62,899 nucleotides of DNA from SCGC-AG-212-J23 sp035649175 (GTDB lineage Bacteria > Pseudomonadota > Gammaproteobacteria > Burkholderiales > SG8-39). The notes below the pieces were generated by a model that was not told where the DNA came from, did not search any database, and saw nothing but the letters and a program-made list of their open reading frames with translations. Shown here piece by piece: positions 25,634 to 33,079 of the stretch; position 1 is the stretch's first letter, and the number at the start of each line of letters is the position of its first letter. Where the stretch lies: contig DASRKB010000198.1 in NCBI GenBank assembly GCA_035649175.1, forward strand, positions 1 through 62,899, written 5' to 3'. The position numbers were made by a program, and so were the translations under genes.

Positions 25634-26071
25634 ATGGGTGCAGCAAAGCTGGTGAGTTTTACTGCCGCGGTATTCGCGGCGATCGCACTGGGCAGCACCG
25701 CCGGGCATGCCCACGAGCAGGAGCAGGTGAATGCCGTCTTCGAACATCCCATCCCGAACGTCCCGGGAAAGAGTCTGATCGCCTTCATCGTGACCTATCC
25801 TCCAGGCGGCAAGTCAACCTCCCATCGCCACGCCGGATCGGCGTTCATCTATGCGCATGTGCTATCCGGCGCGATTCGCAGCCAGGTCGACGACGAGCCC
25901 GTACGGGTTTATCAGGTCGGCGAGAACTTCCACGAGGTGCCGGGCTCGCATCACAGGGTGAGCGAGAACGCGAGCGACCACGAGCCTGCGAGCCTGTTGG
26001 CCGTCTTCATCGTCGACGCCAAGGACCATCCTGTGACCATGCCGGACGCAAGCCAGGGCTCGCCCCGATGA
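25634..26071 (+). CDS. Exported cupin-domain protein
   Basis: 145 residues with a signal peptide (about 1-25, ending GHAHEQ). Cupin motif 1 is at THxH-like SHRHAGSAFIYAHVLSG near 61-77 and motif 2 at GENFHEVPGSHHRVSENAS near 95-113. It is distinct from the cupin at 22041 but similar in plan. It is the first gene from promoter B; the next start overlaps its stop by 4 bp. Substrate unknown. Confidence 0.85.
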   Translation: MGAAKLVSFTAAVFAAIALGSTAGHAHEQEQVNAVFEHPIPNVPGKSLIAFIVTYPPGGKSTSHRHAGSAFIYAHVLSGAIRSQVDDEPVRVYQVGENFHEVPGSHHRVSENASDHEPASLLAVFIVDAKDHPVTMPDASQGSPR

Positions 26072-26532
26072 CCCAGCGGATGAACTATGCAGAGGTCGCT
26101 CCACGAGGCATGAAGGCTCTTGGGTCGGTCCATGGCTACGTCGGCCAGAGTGGGCTGCCGGCAACTTTGATCGACCTCGTCTATCTTCGCGTCTCGCAGA
26201 TCAACGGCTGCGCCTACTGCATCGAGACGCACGGAAGCGACCTGCTCAAGGCGGGCGTGCCGGTCGACAAGCTGCTGCTCGTCTCGGCCTGGGACGAGGC
26301 CGGCTCGGTTTTCAGCGAACAGGAGCAGGCGGCGCTGAAGTGGGCCGAGGTGGTCACCCGGGTCAGCGACACGCGTGTACCCGATGCGGCCTATGCCGAG
26401 GCCCGCGCCGCTTTCACCGAGAAGCAGCTTGCCGACCTCACCATCGCCGTCGGCCTGATCGGCGCCTACAACCGCCTGGCGATCAGCTTCCGCGTCCCAC
26501 CGCTCGCCGCAGCTTCGCCGGCAGCGCCATGA
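26068..26532 (+). CDS. AhpD/carboxymuconolactone decarboxylase-like protein
   Basis: 154 residues. The AhpD-type redox centre C48-x2-C51-x3-H55 lies in INGCAYCIETHGSDL, typical of alkylhydroperoxidase-like proteins with peroxidase or reductase activity. Helical throughout. ATGA overlap with the upstream cupin gene and with the downstream gene shows a three-gene operon. Likely handles peroxides or peroxidised products; the electron donor is unknown. Confidence 0.9.
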   Translation: MTQRMNYAEVAPRGMKALGSVHGYVGQSGLPATLIDLVYLRVSQINGCAYCIETHGSDLLKAGVPVDKLLLVSAWDEAGSVFSEQEQAALKWAEVVTRVSDTRVPDAAYAEARAAFTEKQLADLTIAVGLIGAYNRLAISFRVPPLAAASPAAP

Positions 26533-26948
26533 GATCTGCGTACGACGCGGTGCAAGCTGAAGACGATCGCTCGCGAGTCACGAGACTGGCGTCCGAGTGG
26601 TATGCGTCGAATCCGGACGTGAGGCGGCTCCAGATCTACGAAGCGGACGAAACCGACCTTCCCGAAGCACGCGACATCCATGTCGTCGTCGCGCTCAGGC
26701 CTGTATGCGACAGCGATGACGTGAGCCCGATCTGGCTGGCGAAATGCAATCGCTGGCAGAAGCAGCTCCAAGCACTCATCGGACGCAGAGTGCATCTCGA
26801 TTGGTTTGACGGCGGCAGTGAGGTGCCCTCATGCGCCGAAGGCACGGGGCACGCGCGCGTCTGTCTGGCCAGCGTTGCCTGGCGTGACTGCTGTACCGCT
26901 TCGTTGTCATCCGACACTTGGGCCGACACCTTCGTCCAATCGACCTAG
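26529..26948 (+). CDS. Hypothetical protein, third gene of the cupin-AhpD operon
   Basis: 139 residues starting in a 4-bp overlap with the AhpD-like gene. The core (RLQIYEADETDLPEARDIHV, then LIGRRVHLDWFDGG) has the αβ feel of a nucleotidyltransferase-like or divergent domain but no motif is complete. The last 8 codons run through promoter element C, so the C-terminus (ADTFVQST) is partly dictated by the operator. Function unknown. Confidence 0.55.
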   Translation: MRSAYDAVQAEDDRSRVTRLASEWYASNPDVRRLQIYEADETDLPEARDIHVVVALRPVCDSDDVSPIWLAKCNRWQKQLQALIGRRVHLDWFDGGSEVPSCAEGTGHARVCLASVAWRDCCTASLSSDTWADTFVQST

Positions 26949-26968
26949 CGCACGGCGTCTGGTCTGAT
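26925..26968 (+). promoter_or_regulatory. Island promoter copy C (epoxide hydrolase 2)
   Basis: Core ACCTTCGTCCAATCGACC at 26928-26945, one mismatch to copies A and B. -35 TCGACC (26940-26945), 17-bp spacer, -10 TCTGAT (26963-26968), ATG 34 bp on at 27003. It overlaps the last 24 bp of the preceding coding sequence. Confidence 0.77.
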
Positions 26969-27002
26969 GGCGTACACATCGTGATCTAAAGGAGTCGCTC
27001 CT

Positions 27003-28310
27003 ATGAACCCCGAGAAACCGACTCATTGGCTGGCGCGCCTTCTCGCCGCGCTTTCTGCCGGCATGTTTCTGTTCGCCATCCCTTACTACGCCCACACCGC
27101 GTCGCCAGAAGCAGCCGGCGATGAGGCGATTCGCCCGTTTCGCGTGCAAGTTCCCAACGCCGAGCTCGCCGAGCTTCGCCAACGCATCAAGGCCACGCGC
27201 TGGCCCACCAGGGAGCTCGTCGCGGATCGGTCGCAGGGCGTGCAGCTGGGGACGCTGCGGGAGCTCGCGCGCTACTGGGCGAACGAGCACGACTGGCGCA
27301 GGGTCGAGGCAAGACTGAACGCGCTGCCGCAGTTCACGACCACGATCGACGGAGTGGAGATCCACTTCATCCACGTAAAGTCCCGGCATGAGAACGCGTT
27401 GCCGCTGATCATGACGCATGGCTGGCCCGGCTCGGTCATCGAGTTCCTCGAGACCGTCGGTCCCCTGACCGACCCGACGAAGCACGGCGGCGCCCCCGAC
27501 GATGCATTCCACCTGGTGCTGCCGTCATTGCCCGGGTACGGCTTTTCGGGCGAGCCGACCGAGCTCGGTTGGAACACCGGCCGCATCGCCCGCGCGTGGG
27601 GGAAGCTGATGGAGCGGCTAGGCTACACACGCTACGTCGCCCAGGGAGGGGACGTGGGTGCCGACGTCACCGACGCGATGGGGCGCCAAGCGCCCAAGGG
27701 GCTGATCGGCATCCACCTCAGCTTGCTCGCCGGAGCGTTGGGCGTCGTCGATCGACTGCCGGCGGAAACCGAGCAGGAGCGCGCGGCGCACAAGGCGCTC
27801 GCGACGTTTACGACGGATGGCTTCGGCTACTTCCTGGAGCAGTCCACCCGGCCACAGACGATCGGCTATTCGCTGCTGGATTCACCCATCGGGCTCGCGG
27901 CCTGGTTGCTCGACCATGACACTGACAGCTACTACAAGATCTCCCGCGCGTTCGTCGATGGCAAGCCCGTGGGCAATCTCACCCGGGAGAGCGTCGTCGA
28001 CAACATCACGCTGTACTGGCTGAAGCGGACGGGCGCCTCGGCCGCCCGGTGGTACTGGGAGTTCGGACAGACGCTGGCCGCAGCTCGTGCGGCCGGCAAA
28101 GCCCCGCCAGCGGTCTCGGTTCCCGTCGCCTTCACGACGTTCCCCGGCGAAATCTGGGCCGCCCCGCGCAGCTGGGTCGAGACGGTGTACCCCGGCCTCG
28201 CCTACTTCAACGAGGTCGACCGCGGCGGACATTTCGCGGCGTGGGAAGAACCGGCACTGTTCGCCGCGGAGCTGCGCGCTGCGTTCAGAACCCTCAGGCC
28301 GGCGCACTGA
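27003..28310 (+). CDS. Exported epoxide hydrolase 2 (EHN-type α/β-hydrolase)
   Basis: 435 residues with a membrane/signal segment (LLAALSAGMFLFAIPYYAHT). EHN domain, then HGWPGS near 138, nucleophile Asp near 217 in AQGGDVGA, catalytic His near 410 in GGHFAAWEEP. Closely related to the gene at 20762-22024 (shared blocks such as RIKATRWP and VADRSQGVQ), so a local duplication. It differs around the nucleophile (DVGADV against DWGSPV) and in the lid, hinting at another substrate. Strong AAAGGAG before ATG. The nitrilase follows 18 bp after the stop. Confidence 0.9.
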   Translation: MNPEKPTHWLARLLAALSAGMFLFAIPYYAHTASPEAAGDEAIRPFRVQVPNAELAELRQRIKATRWPTRELVADRSQGVQLGTLRELARYWANEHDWRRVEARLNALPQFTTTIDGVEIHFIHVKSRHENALPLIMTHGWPGSVIEFLETVGPLTDPTKHGGAPDDAFHLVLPSLPGYGFSGEPTELGWNTGRIARAWGKLMERLGYTRYVAQGGDVGADVTDAMGRQAPKGLIGIHLSLLAGALGVVDRLPAETEQERAAHKALATFTTDGFGYFLEQSTRPQTIGYSLLDSPIGLAAWLLDHDTDSYYKISRAFVDGKPVGNLTRESVVDNITLYWLKRTGASAARWYWEFGQTLAAARAAGKAPPAVSVPVAFTTFPGEIWAAPRSWVETVYPGLAYFNEVDRGGHFAAWEEPALFAAELRAAFRTLRPAH

Positions 28311-28328
28311 GAAGCCCGGGGGCAGCGC

Positions 28329-29261
28329 GTGACGATCGTCAAAGCCGCGGCAGTCCAGCTGAGCCCCGTGCTCTACAGCCGCGAGGGAACGGTAGACAAG
28401 GTCCTGCGAAAGATCCACGAACTTGGGCAAGCCGGCGTGCAGTTCGCCACGTTCCCTGAAACCGTGGTGCCGTACTACCCGTACTTTTCTTTCGTGCAGC
28501 CTCCCTATCAGATCATTTCCGGACGCGAGCATCGAAAGTTGCTCGACCAGGCGGTGACGGTGCCGTCACCCGCCACCGATGCCATCAGCGAAGCCTGCAG
28601 GGAAGCGCGCGTTGTCGCCTCCATAGGCATCAACGAACGTGACGGCGGAACCCTCTACAACACCCAGCTTCTCTTCGATGCCGACGGCGCCCTGATTCAA
28701 CGGCGCCGCAAGACGACGCCCACCTACCACGAACGCATGGTCTGGGGTCAGGGCGACGGCTCGGGCTTGCGCGCCGTCGACAGCAGGGTCGGCCGCATAG
28801 GCCAGCTCGCGTGCTGGGAGCATTACAACCCGCTGGCGCGATACGCGATGATGGCGGACGGCGAGCAAATCCACTCCGCGATGTATCCGGGCTCGATCTT
28901 CGGCAAGCTGTTCGCCGATCAGACGGAGGTCAACGTCCGCCAGCATGCGCTGGAGTCGGCGTGCTTCGTCGTCTGCGCGACGGCTTGGCTGGATGCCGAC
29001 CAGCAGGCGCAAATCGCCAAGGATACCGGCGGCAGCGTCGGCCCGATCTCCGGCGGCTGCTTTACCGCGATCGTCGCACCAGACGGTACCCTGATCGGCG
29101 AACCGCTTCGCTCGGGCGAAGGCGCGGTCATCGCCGAGCTCGACTTCACGCTCATCGACAAGCGCAAGCAGCTGATGGACTCGCGCGGTCACTATAGCCG
29201 GCCCGAGCTGCTCAGCCTGCGGATCGACCGCACCCCTGCCGTGCATGTTCACGCAGCTTGA
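28329..29261 (+). CDS. Nitrilase (aliphatic/aryl nitrilase type)
   Basis: 310 residues from GTG. Nitrilase triad: Glu44 in ATFPETVVPYYPYFSF, Lys in RRRKTTPTYHERMVWG near 127, Cys162 in LACWEHYNPL. The CWEHxNPL form is that of true nitrilases, giving acid and ammonia directly, rather than amidases. Downstream of epoxide hydrolase 2 and under promoter C. The substrate may be an epoxy- or hydroxynitrile; that is inference from the operon. Confidence 0.92.
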   Translation: MTIVKAAAVQLSPVLYSREGTVDKVLRKIHELGQAGVQFATFPETVVPYYPYFSFVQPPYQIISGREHRKLLDQAVTVPSPATDAISEACREARVVASIGINERDGGTLYNTQLLFDADGALIQRRRKTTPTYHERMVWGQGDGSGLRAVDSRVGRIGQLACWEHYNPLARYAMMADGEQIHSAMYPGSIFGKLFADQTEVNVRQHALESACFVVCATAWLDADQQAQIAKDTGGSVGPISGGCFTAIVAPDGTLIGEPLRSGEGAVIAELDFTLIDKRKQLMDSRGHYSRPELLSLRIDRTPAVHVHAA

Positions 29262-29390
29262 AGACAATCGACCGCCACCGTCGCCGGCTGGTCGGCGCTG
29301 CCTTGATGGCCATCGCGGCGTCGCGCGTGGGTACGGCCGCGGCCGCTAGCTTGCGAATCATCATCAGCTCCTCAACGGAGGCAGAGCCTC
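29258..29390 (+). pseudogene. Tat signal-peptide stub of a lost exported protein
   Basis: From a TTG overlapping the nitrilase stop, about 40 residues read DRHRRRLVGAALMAIAASRV and on to an ATAAAASL cleavage-like site, then meaningless sequence that is antisense to the MsrB remnant. Twin-arginine-type leaders of this sort begin exported hydrolases or redox proteins. The mature part is missing, so this is a truncated gene of the epoxide hydrolase 2 operon. Confidence 0.45.
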
Positions 29391-29650
29391 GCCCTCCGGC
29401 ACGAAGTGCAACGCGACGCCGTTGTTGCACCAGCGCTGCCCGGTTGGCCGCGGACCATCGTTGAATACGTGACCCTGGTGTCCGCCGCAGCGCGCGCAGT
29501 GATACTCGGTGCGCGGCCAGATCAGCCTGAAGTCGCGCTTCGTCGCCATTCCTCCCGGAACAGCACCTGATAGGCGTCGGGCGGCAGCAGCTGCCGCCAT
29601 TCGGTGGGAGATTTCTGCAGTTTCTCGAAGGAGATCGCCGCAGCGGTCAT
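29364..29650 (-). pseudogene. Methionine sulfoxide reductase B, centre deleted
   Basis: The start (ATG 29650, overlapping the alcohol dehydrogenase stop by 4 bp) reads SFEKLQKSPTEWRQLLPPDA, a normal MsrB beginning. It is followed by a frame change and then the normal MsrB end (TEYHCARCGGHQGHVFNDGP, RWCNNGVALHFVPEG). The middle, including the first zinc CxxC, is gone. The catalytic RWCNN cysteine survives but not in one frame with the start. A separate intact MsrB lies at 34134-34583. Confidence 0.82.
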
Positions 29651-30771
29651 GATGCTTCCTTGCTAGTAGCAGAAACTTCGAGGATCGGTTTGATGGTGAC
29701 GCCATTCCGCTGGTCCTCGACCGCGCGATTGATCTCATCGAATGGATAGAACCGCACCAGCTTGTCGAAGGGGAACCGTCCCTGCGCGTGCAAGTCGATC
29801 AATCGGGGAATGAAGACATCGGGGATGGAGCTTCCTTCGACGAATCCCCGGACTGCCTGGCCTTGCACCAGCACACGGCTCCACGGCAGTTCCAGTTTTC
29901 GCTCTGCGGAAGGCGCCGCAGCCACCAGGGCCAGCGTCCCGCGCCTGGCCAGGCCGTCGAGCGCCCTGCCGATCAGCGTGTCCGCGCCGGCTGCATCCAC
30001 GATGAAATCCACGCCGCGACCGGCGATCGCCCGGATCGCTCTACCGACATCGGGCGTACGCGTCGTGTTGACAACGTGGGTCGCCCCCAGTCGGCTTGCC
30101 AGCTCGAGGCGGCTGTCGTTCCGAGCGACGGCGATGATCGTTGCGCAACCGGATACCACCGAGCCGAGGATCGCCGCCATGCCCACGGAGCCGATGCCCA
30201 GGATGGCGATTGACGACCCGGGCTGCGGCCTCAGCCCGTTCATGACGGTTCCAGCCCCCGTCTGAATGCCGCAGCCCAGCGGGCCCAGCAGCTTGAGGGG
30301 GAGATCCTTGCCGACCTTGACCACGTTTCGCTCGCCGGCCACCGCGTAGTGCGAGAACGACGATTGCCCGAAGTACTTGATGAAAGCGCTCCGTCCGTCG
30401 GCGAGGCGGGCTGTCCTGCCGTTCGTGCCCGCCTGGAAGTTCAGGTCGAGGAAATGCTCGCAGTACATTGGCTCGCCTGACGCACATTGCCCGCATGTCC
30501 CATCGGAATCGGGAGCGATCACGACGTGATCCCCCGGGGCTACCTTCCTTACATGCTCGCCGACCCGTTCGACAACACCGGCTCCCTCATGGCCAAAGAT
30601 CGCCGGAAACGGCGCGGGCAACTGCCCATCCCTGCTCCCAATGTCGGTATGACAGATGCCGACCGCCACAATCCGGACGAGCACATCCGCGGGCTGAAGA
30701 TCAGGGAGCTCGATCTCTTCAACGACAAACGGGCTGTGCAGGCTGTGAACAACCGCGGCAGTGGTCTTCAT
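29647..30771 (-). CDS. Zn-dependent alcohol dehydrogenase (aryl-alcohol type)
   Basis: 374 residues. Medium-chain ADH plan: catalytic zinc Cys in VGICHTDIGSRDGQLP near 39, GHEGAGVVERVG near 60, structural zinc lobe DGTCGQCASGEPMYC near 92-105, and nucleotide fold GIGSVGMAAILG near 197. In the lobe only three cysteines are present; the first position is Asp. It interconverts alcohols and aldehydes with NAD(P). It is preceded by promoter copy D and followed by the broken msrB. Its aldehyde product would suit the aldehyde dehydrogenase and IorAB of the same island. Confidence 0.9.
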   Translation of the reverse strand: MKTTAAVVHSLHSPFVVEEIELPDLQPADVLVRIVAVGICHTDIGSRDGQLPAPFPAIFGHEGAGVVERVGEHVRKVAPGDHVVIAPDSDGTCGQCASGEPMYCEHFLDLNFQAGTNGRTARLADGRSAFIKYFGQSSFSHYAVAGERNVVKVGKDLPLKLLGPLGCGIQTGAGTVMNGLRPQPGSSIAILGIGSVGMAAILGSVVSGCATIIAVARNDSRLELASRLGATHVVNTTRTPDVGRAIRAIAGRGVDFIVDAAGADTLIGRALDGLARRGTLALVAAAPSAERKLELPWSRVLVQGQAVRGFVEGSSIPDVFIPRLIDLHAQGRFPFDKLVRFYPFDEINRAVEDQRNGVTIKPILEVSATSKEAS

Positions 30772-30812
30772 TGGTTCCCAATCACGTGTGCGACAGCGTT
30801 CGCGTGACTAAG

Positions 30813-30856
30813 AACATGCAACGTGTGTGGCGCCAGGACAATTGCACGATGGTGTT
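30813..30856 (-). promoter_or_regulatory. Island promoter copy D (alcohol dehydrogenase)
   Basis: Minus-strand core ACCATCGTGCAATTGTCC with -35 TTGTCC (30841-30836), 17-bp spacer and -10-like CATGTT (30818-30813). The ATG at 30771 is 41 bp further. Its -35 is closer to the consensus and its -10 weaker than in the other copies. Confidence 0.68.
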
Positions 30857-30897
30857 GCCGCGGTCTTCGTGCGCGCCTCGCCGCGCGACTTATGGCT

Positions 30898-31836
30898 TCA
30901 CAGCCAGCGCGACTTCTTGAACCGAACGTACAAGGCCAGGCAGATCGCCAGCATCACGGCCAGAACGACGGGGTATCCATAAGTCGCCGGTAGCCCGACC
31001 GTATTTGCGGCGTTCATGCTGTATACGCCGGCGATCGCCGTAGGTACGCCCAGTATCGCGGCCCAGGCGGCGAGCTGGCGGGTCGTGGTGCCCTGGCGTT
31101 GCTGCTCGAGCAGATTGCTCGCCTCGAAAACCGCCCGGATCACCTCGACCAGGCCGCCAGTCATCGCATTCAGGCGCACGAGGCGGTCGTGCACGTCGCG
31201 AAAATAGGGCTTGGCATCCGCGCCGATGCACGGGACATCCAGGTTCGCCAGCTTGCCGCATACATCTGCCATCCCCGCGAGCACATGCTGCAGATGAATC
31301 GCCTCGCGTCTGAGCCGAAAGAGCCGAGTGATCTTGTCGCGTTCAAGGAACGAATCCAGCAGATGCTGTTCCATCGCGAAGACCTCGTTCTCGACCATCT
31401 CGACGACCGGGAAGTAGCTGTTGACGACGACGTCCATCACGGCGTGCAGAAGGAAGTCGGGCCGGCGCTGCGATCCGCTTCGCAGCTTGTCGTTGACATG
31501 GTGGCCGTCGTCGCCATGGCGCACCGTGACGATGTGCTGCCGGCTCACGAACGCGTCGATTCCCGCGTACTTGATTTCGTCGCCCTCGAGTCGCGCGGTC
31601 TTCAGCGCAACGAAAATCTGGTTCTCGTAGACGTCGACCTTGGGGACGAGCGCGGGGCTCATCGAGTCCTTCACGGCGAGGCCATGCAAGCCAAACCGTT
31701 CCCGCAGGACGGCGAAGTCGCTATCGCCCGGATCGAGGGCCTCGATCCAGACGGGCGCCGATTCCTCGTCCCACGGCATGCCTCCTGTTGCGTCCATGCG
31801 CGCGAGCTCTAGCGCGATCTCAGGTGTCCTCGACAT
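30898..31836 (-). CDS. corA: CorA-like magnesium/metal-ion transporter
   Basis: 312 residues. Cytoplasmic α/β funnel domain, long helix (SFLERDKITRLFRLRREAIH), and two C-terminal membrane segments, about 255-275 and 287-305. The signature loop after TM1 reads VYSMNAANT instead of the near-invariant YGMNF, a Gly-to-Ser change in the selectivity motif. The stop-proximal basic tail KKSRWL is normal. Its start overlaps the 3' end of the regulator gene by 17 bp. A metal channel is likely, but ion choice or activity may be altered. Confidence 0.82.
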   Translation of the reverse strand: MSRTPEIALELARMDATGGMPWDEESAPVWIEALDPGDSDFAVLRERFGLHGLAVKDSMSPALVPKVDVYENQIFVALKTARLEGDEIKYAGIDAFVSRQHIVTVRHGDDGHHVNDKLRSGSQRRPDFLLHAVMDVVVNSYFPVVEMVENEVFAMEQHLLDSFLERDKITRLFRLRREAIHLQHVLAGMADVCGKLANLDVPCIGADAKPYFRDVHDRLVRLNAMTGGLVEVIRAVFEASNLLEQQRQGTTTRQLAAWAAILGVPTAIAGVYSMNAANTVGLPATYGYPVVLAVMLAICLALYVRFKKSRWL

Positions 31837-32614
31837 GCAAGCCTTTGGACCGCATCAGCATACGGCTCGGCTGGCCTGGTTCGAACCCGCCGCCGATGCG
31901 CATGTCGGCAGCCGGCGTATCCATGGCGAAAAGCCTCCCTGTTTGCCGCGCCGGCTCCGCCGACAGCCCCAGCATCGCCGCCATGGTGACAAGGTCCGGG
32001 AGGGACCGGGCGTTCATCTTCCGCATCATTCTTCCGCGGTGCGCTTTCACCGTGATCTCGCTAATGCCCAGCTCGCTGCCAGCCTGCTTGTTCAGGCGGC
32101 CCGCAACCACCAGCGCCATGACCTGCCGCTCGCGGCGGCTGAGCGCGGCATAGAGAGCGCGCAGCTCCTGCATTTGGGCCTGCTGATCGAGCGCGGCCGT
32201 GCTTTGTCCTATGGCGTGGTCTATCGCCTCCAGCAACACATCGTTCCTGCACGGCTTGGTCAAGAACTCGATCGCGCCCGCCTTCATGGCGCGCACGGTC
32301 AATGCCACGTCGGCGTGCCCGGTAATGAAGATGATCGGCATGTCGCTTCGGCCGACGAGGCGCTGCTGCACGTCCAGACCGTTGATGTCCGGAAGCCCCA
32401 CGTCGAGCACCAGGCAGCTGGGGGCGAGCGCCCGCGGGCGGGAAAGGAACTCCCTTGCGGACGCGAACGTCTCCGTGTGCCAGCCCGCGCTTTCAATGAG
32501 TGATTTCAGGAACCCGCGGAAGGAAAAGTCGTCATCGACGACGAAGACTATGGGCTTGCCCGTCGCGCCTGAATTCGCTTCAACGTGACCGGCGACGGGA
32601 AACTGTGTAGTCAT
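31820..32614 (-). CDS. FixJ/NarL-type response regulator (receiver + LuxR HTH)
   Basis: 264 residues from ATG 32614, with an excellent AGGAGGT. Receiver domain: acidic DDD at 27-29, phospho-acceptor Asp71 in LVLDVGLPD, Lys120 in LTKPC. DNA-binding domain near 165-230: LSRRERQVMALVVAGRLNKQ, then SEITVKAHRGRMMRKM. An extra ~30-residue tail follows. No histidine kinase is adjacent; the nearest is at 35.6-40.0 kb. LuxR-type regulators bind just upstream of -35 boxes, so it is the best local candidate for the six-copy island promoters. Confidence 0.92.
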   Translation of the reverse strand: MTTQFPVAGHVEANSGATGKPIVFVVDDDFSFRGFLKSLIESAGWHTETFASAREFLSRPRALAPSCLVLDVGLPDINGLDVQQRLVGRSDMPIIFITGHADVALTVRAMKAGAIEFLTKPCRNDVLLEAIDHAIGQSTAALDQQAQMQELRALYAALSRRERQVMALVVAGRLNKQAGSELGISEITVKAHRGRMMRKMNARSLPDLVTMAAMLGLSAEPARQTGRLFAMDTPAADMRIGGGFEPGQPSRMLMRSKGLHVEDT

Positions 32615-32718
32615 GGCGAAACCTCCTGCGGCTGCGCTCAGACTAGACAGCGCGCTCGTTCTGCGTATGTCGAAGCCAGGCACGTCTACGTCAGCTGAAA
32701 CGTTGACCCGATCTGACT

Positions 32719-33003
32719 TCAGTGGAATGCACGGGCGAAGGTGCGGCCGCGCAGCACCTCGACCGTGTCCGGGCGTTTCTCGGCGAGGTCGGCGAGCGCT
32801 TGCATGAGGTCTTCGTAGAGCTCTTGGCCGGGGCTGTACCCGGGCCACGTGGAAATCTCGATATCCGTCACTTCCAGGTCCGCGCGCAGCGTGAAGCCGG
32901 AAAGCATGGGCATGCGCTCGAAGATTGCGGCGATATGCGTCTCGGCGAGCGCCTGCGAGCGCTGGCGGCGCAGAGCGTCTGATTGTTCGCTGCCCGACTT
33001 CAT
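32719..33003 (-). CDS. Hypothetical protein (paralogue of the gene at 34.6-35.0 kb)
   Basis: 94 residues. The C-terminal 65 (FERMPMLSGFTL, EISTWPGYSPGQELYEDLM, LRGRTFARAFH) align throughout with the protein at 34619-35008 (FERLPMLCGFHV, HTWPGWAPQ, LLRGMTFARQLH). The family is unknown. The two paralogues flank the DUF2630, dps remnant and msrAB genes on opposite strands. Small and acidic, no signal or membrane segment. Confidence 0.7.
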   Translation of the reverse strand: MKSGSEQSDALRRQRSQALAETHIAAIFERMPMLSGFTLRADLEVTDIEISTWPGYSPGQELYEDLMQALADLAEKRPDTVEVLRGRTFARAFH

Positions 33004-33079
33004 GAGGTTACGCTACGCGGGCAACGCGTCGCCACGGTGACGGCCAGGGCGCATCCTGTTACAGGCGAAGCATTGGATC

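Noticed and set aside
32615..32660. Possible seventh island promoter before the FixJ-type regulator
   Set aside because: A GTCTAGTCTGAG stretch resembles the -10 part, but the ACCATCGTCCAAT half is absent at the required distance.
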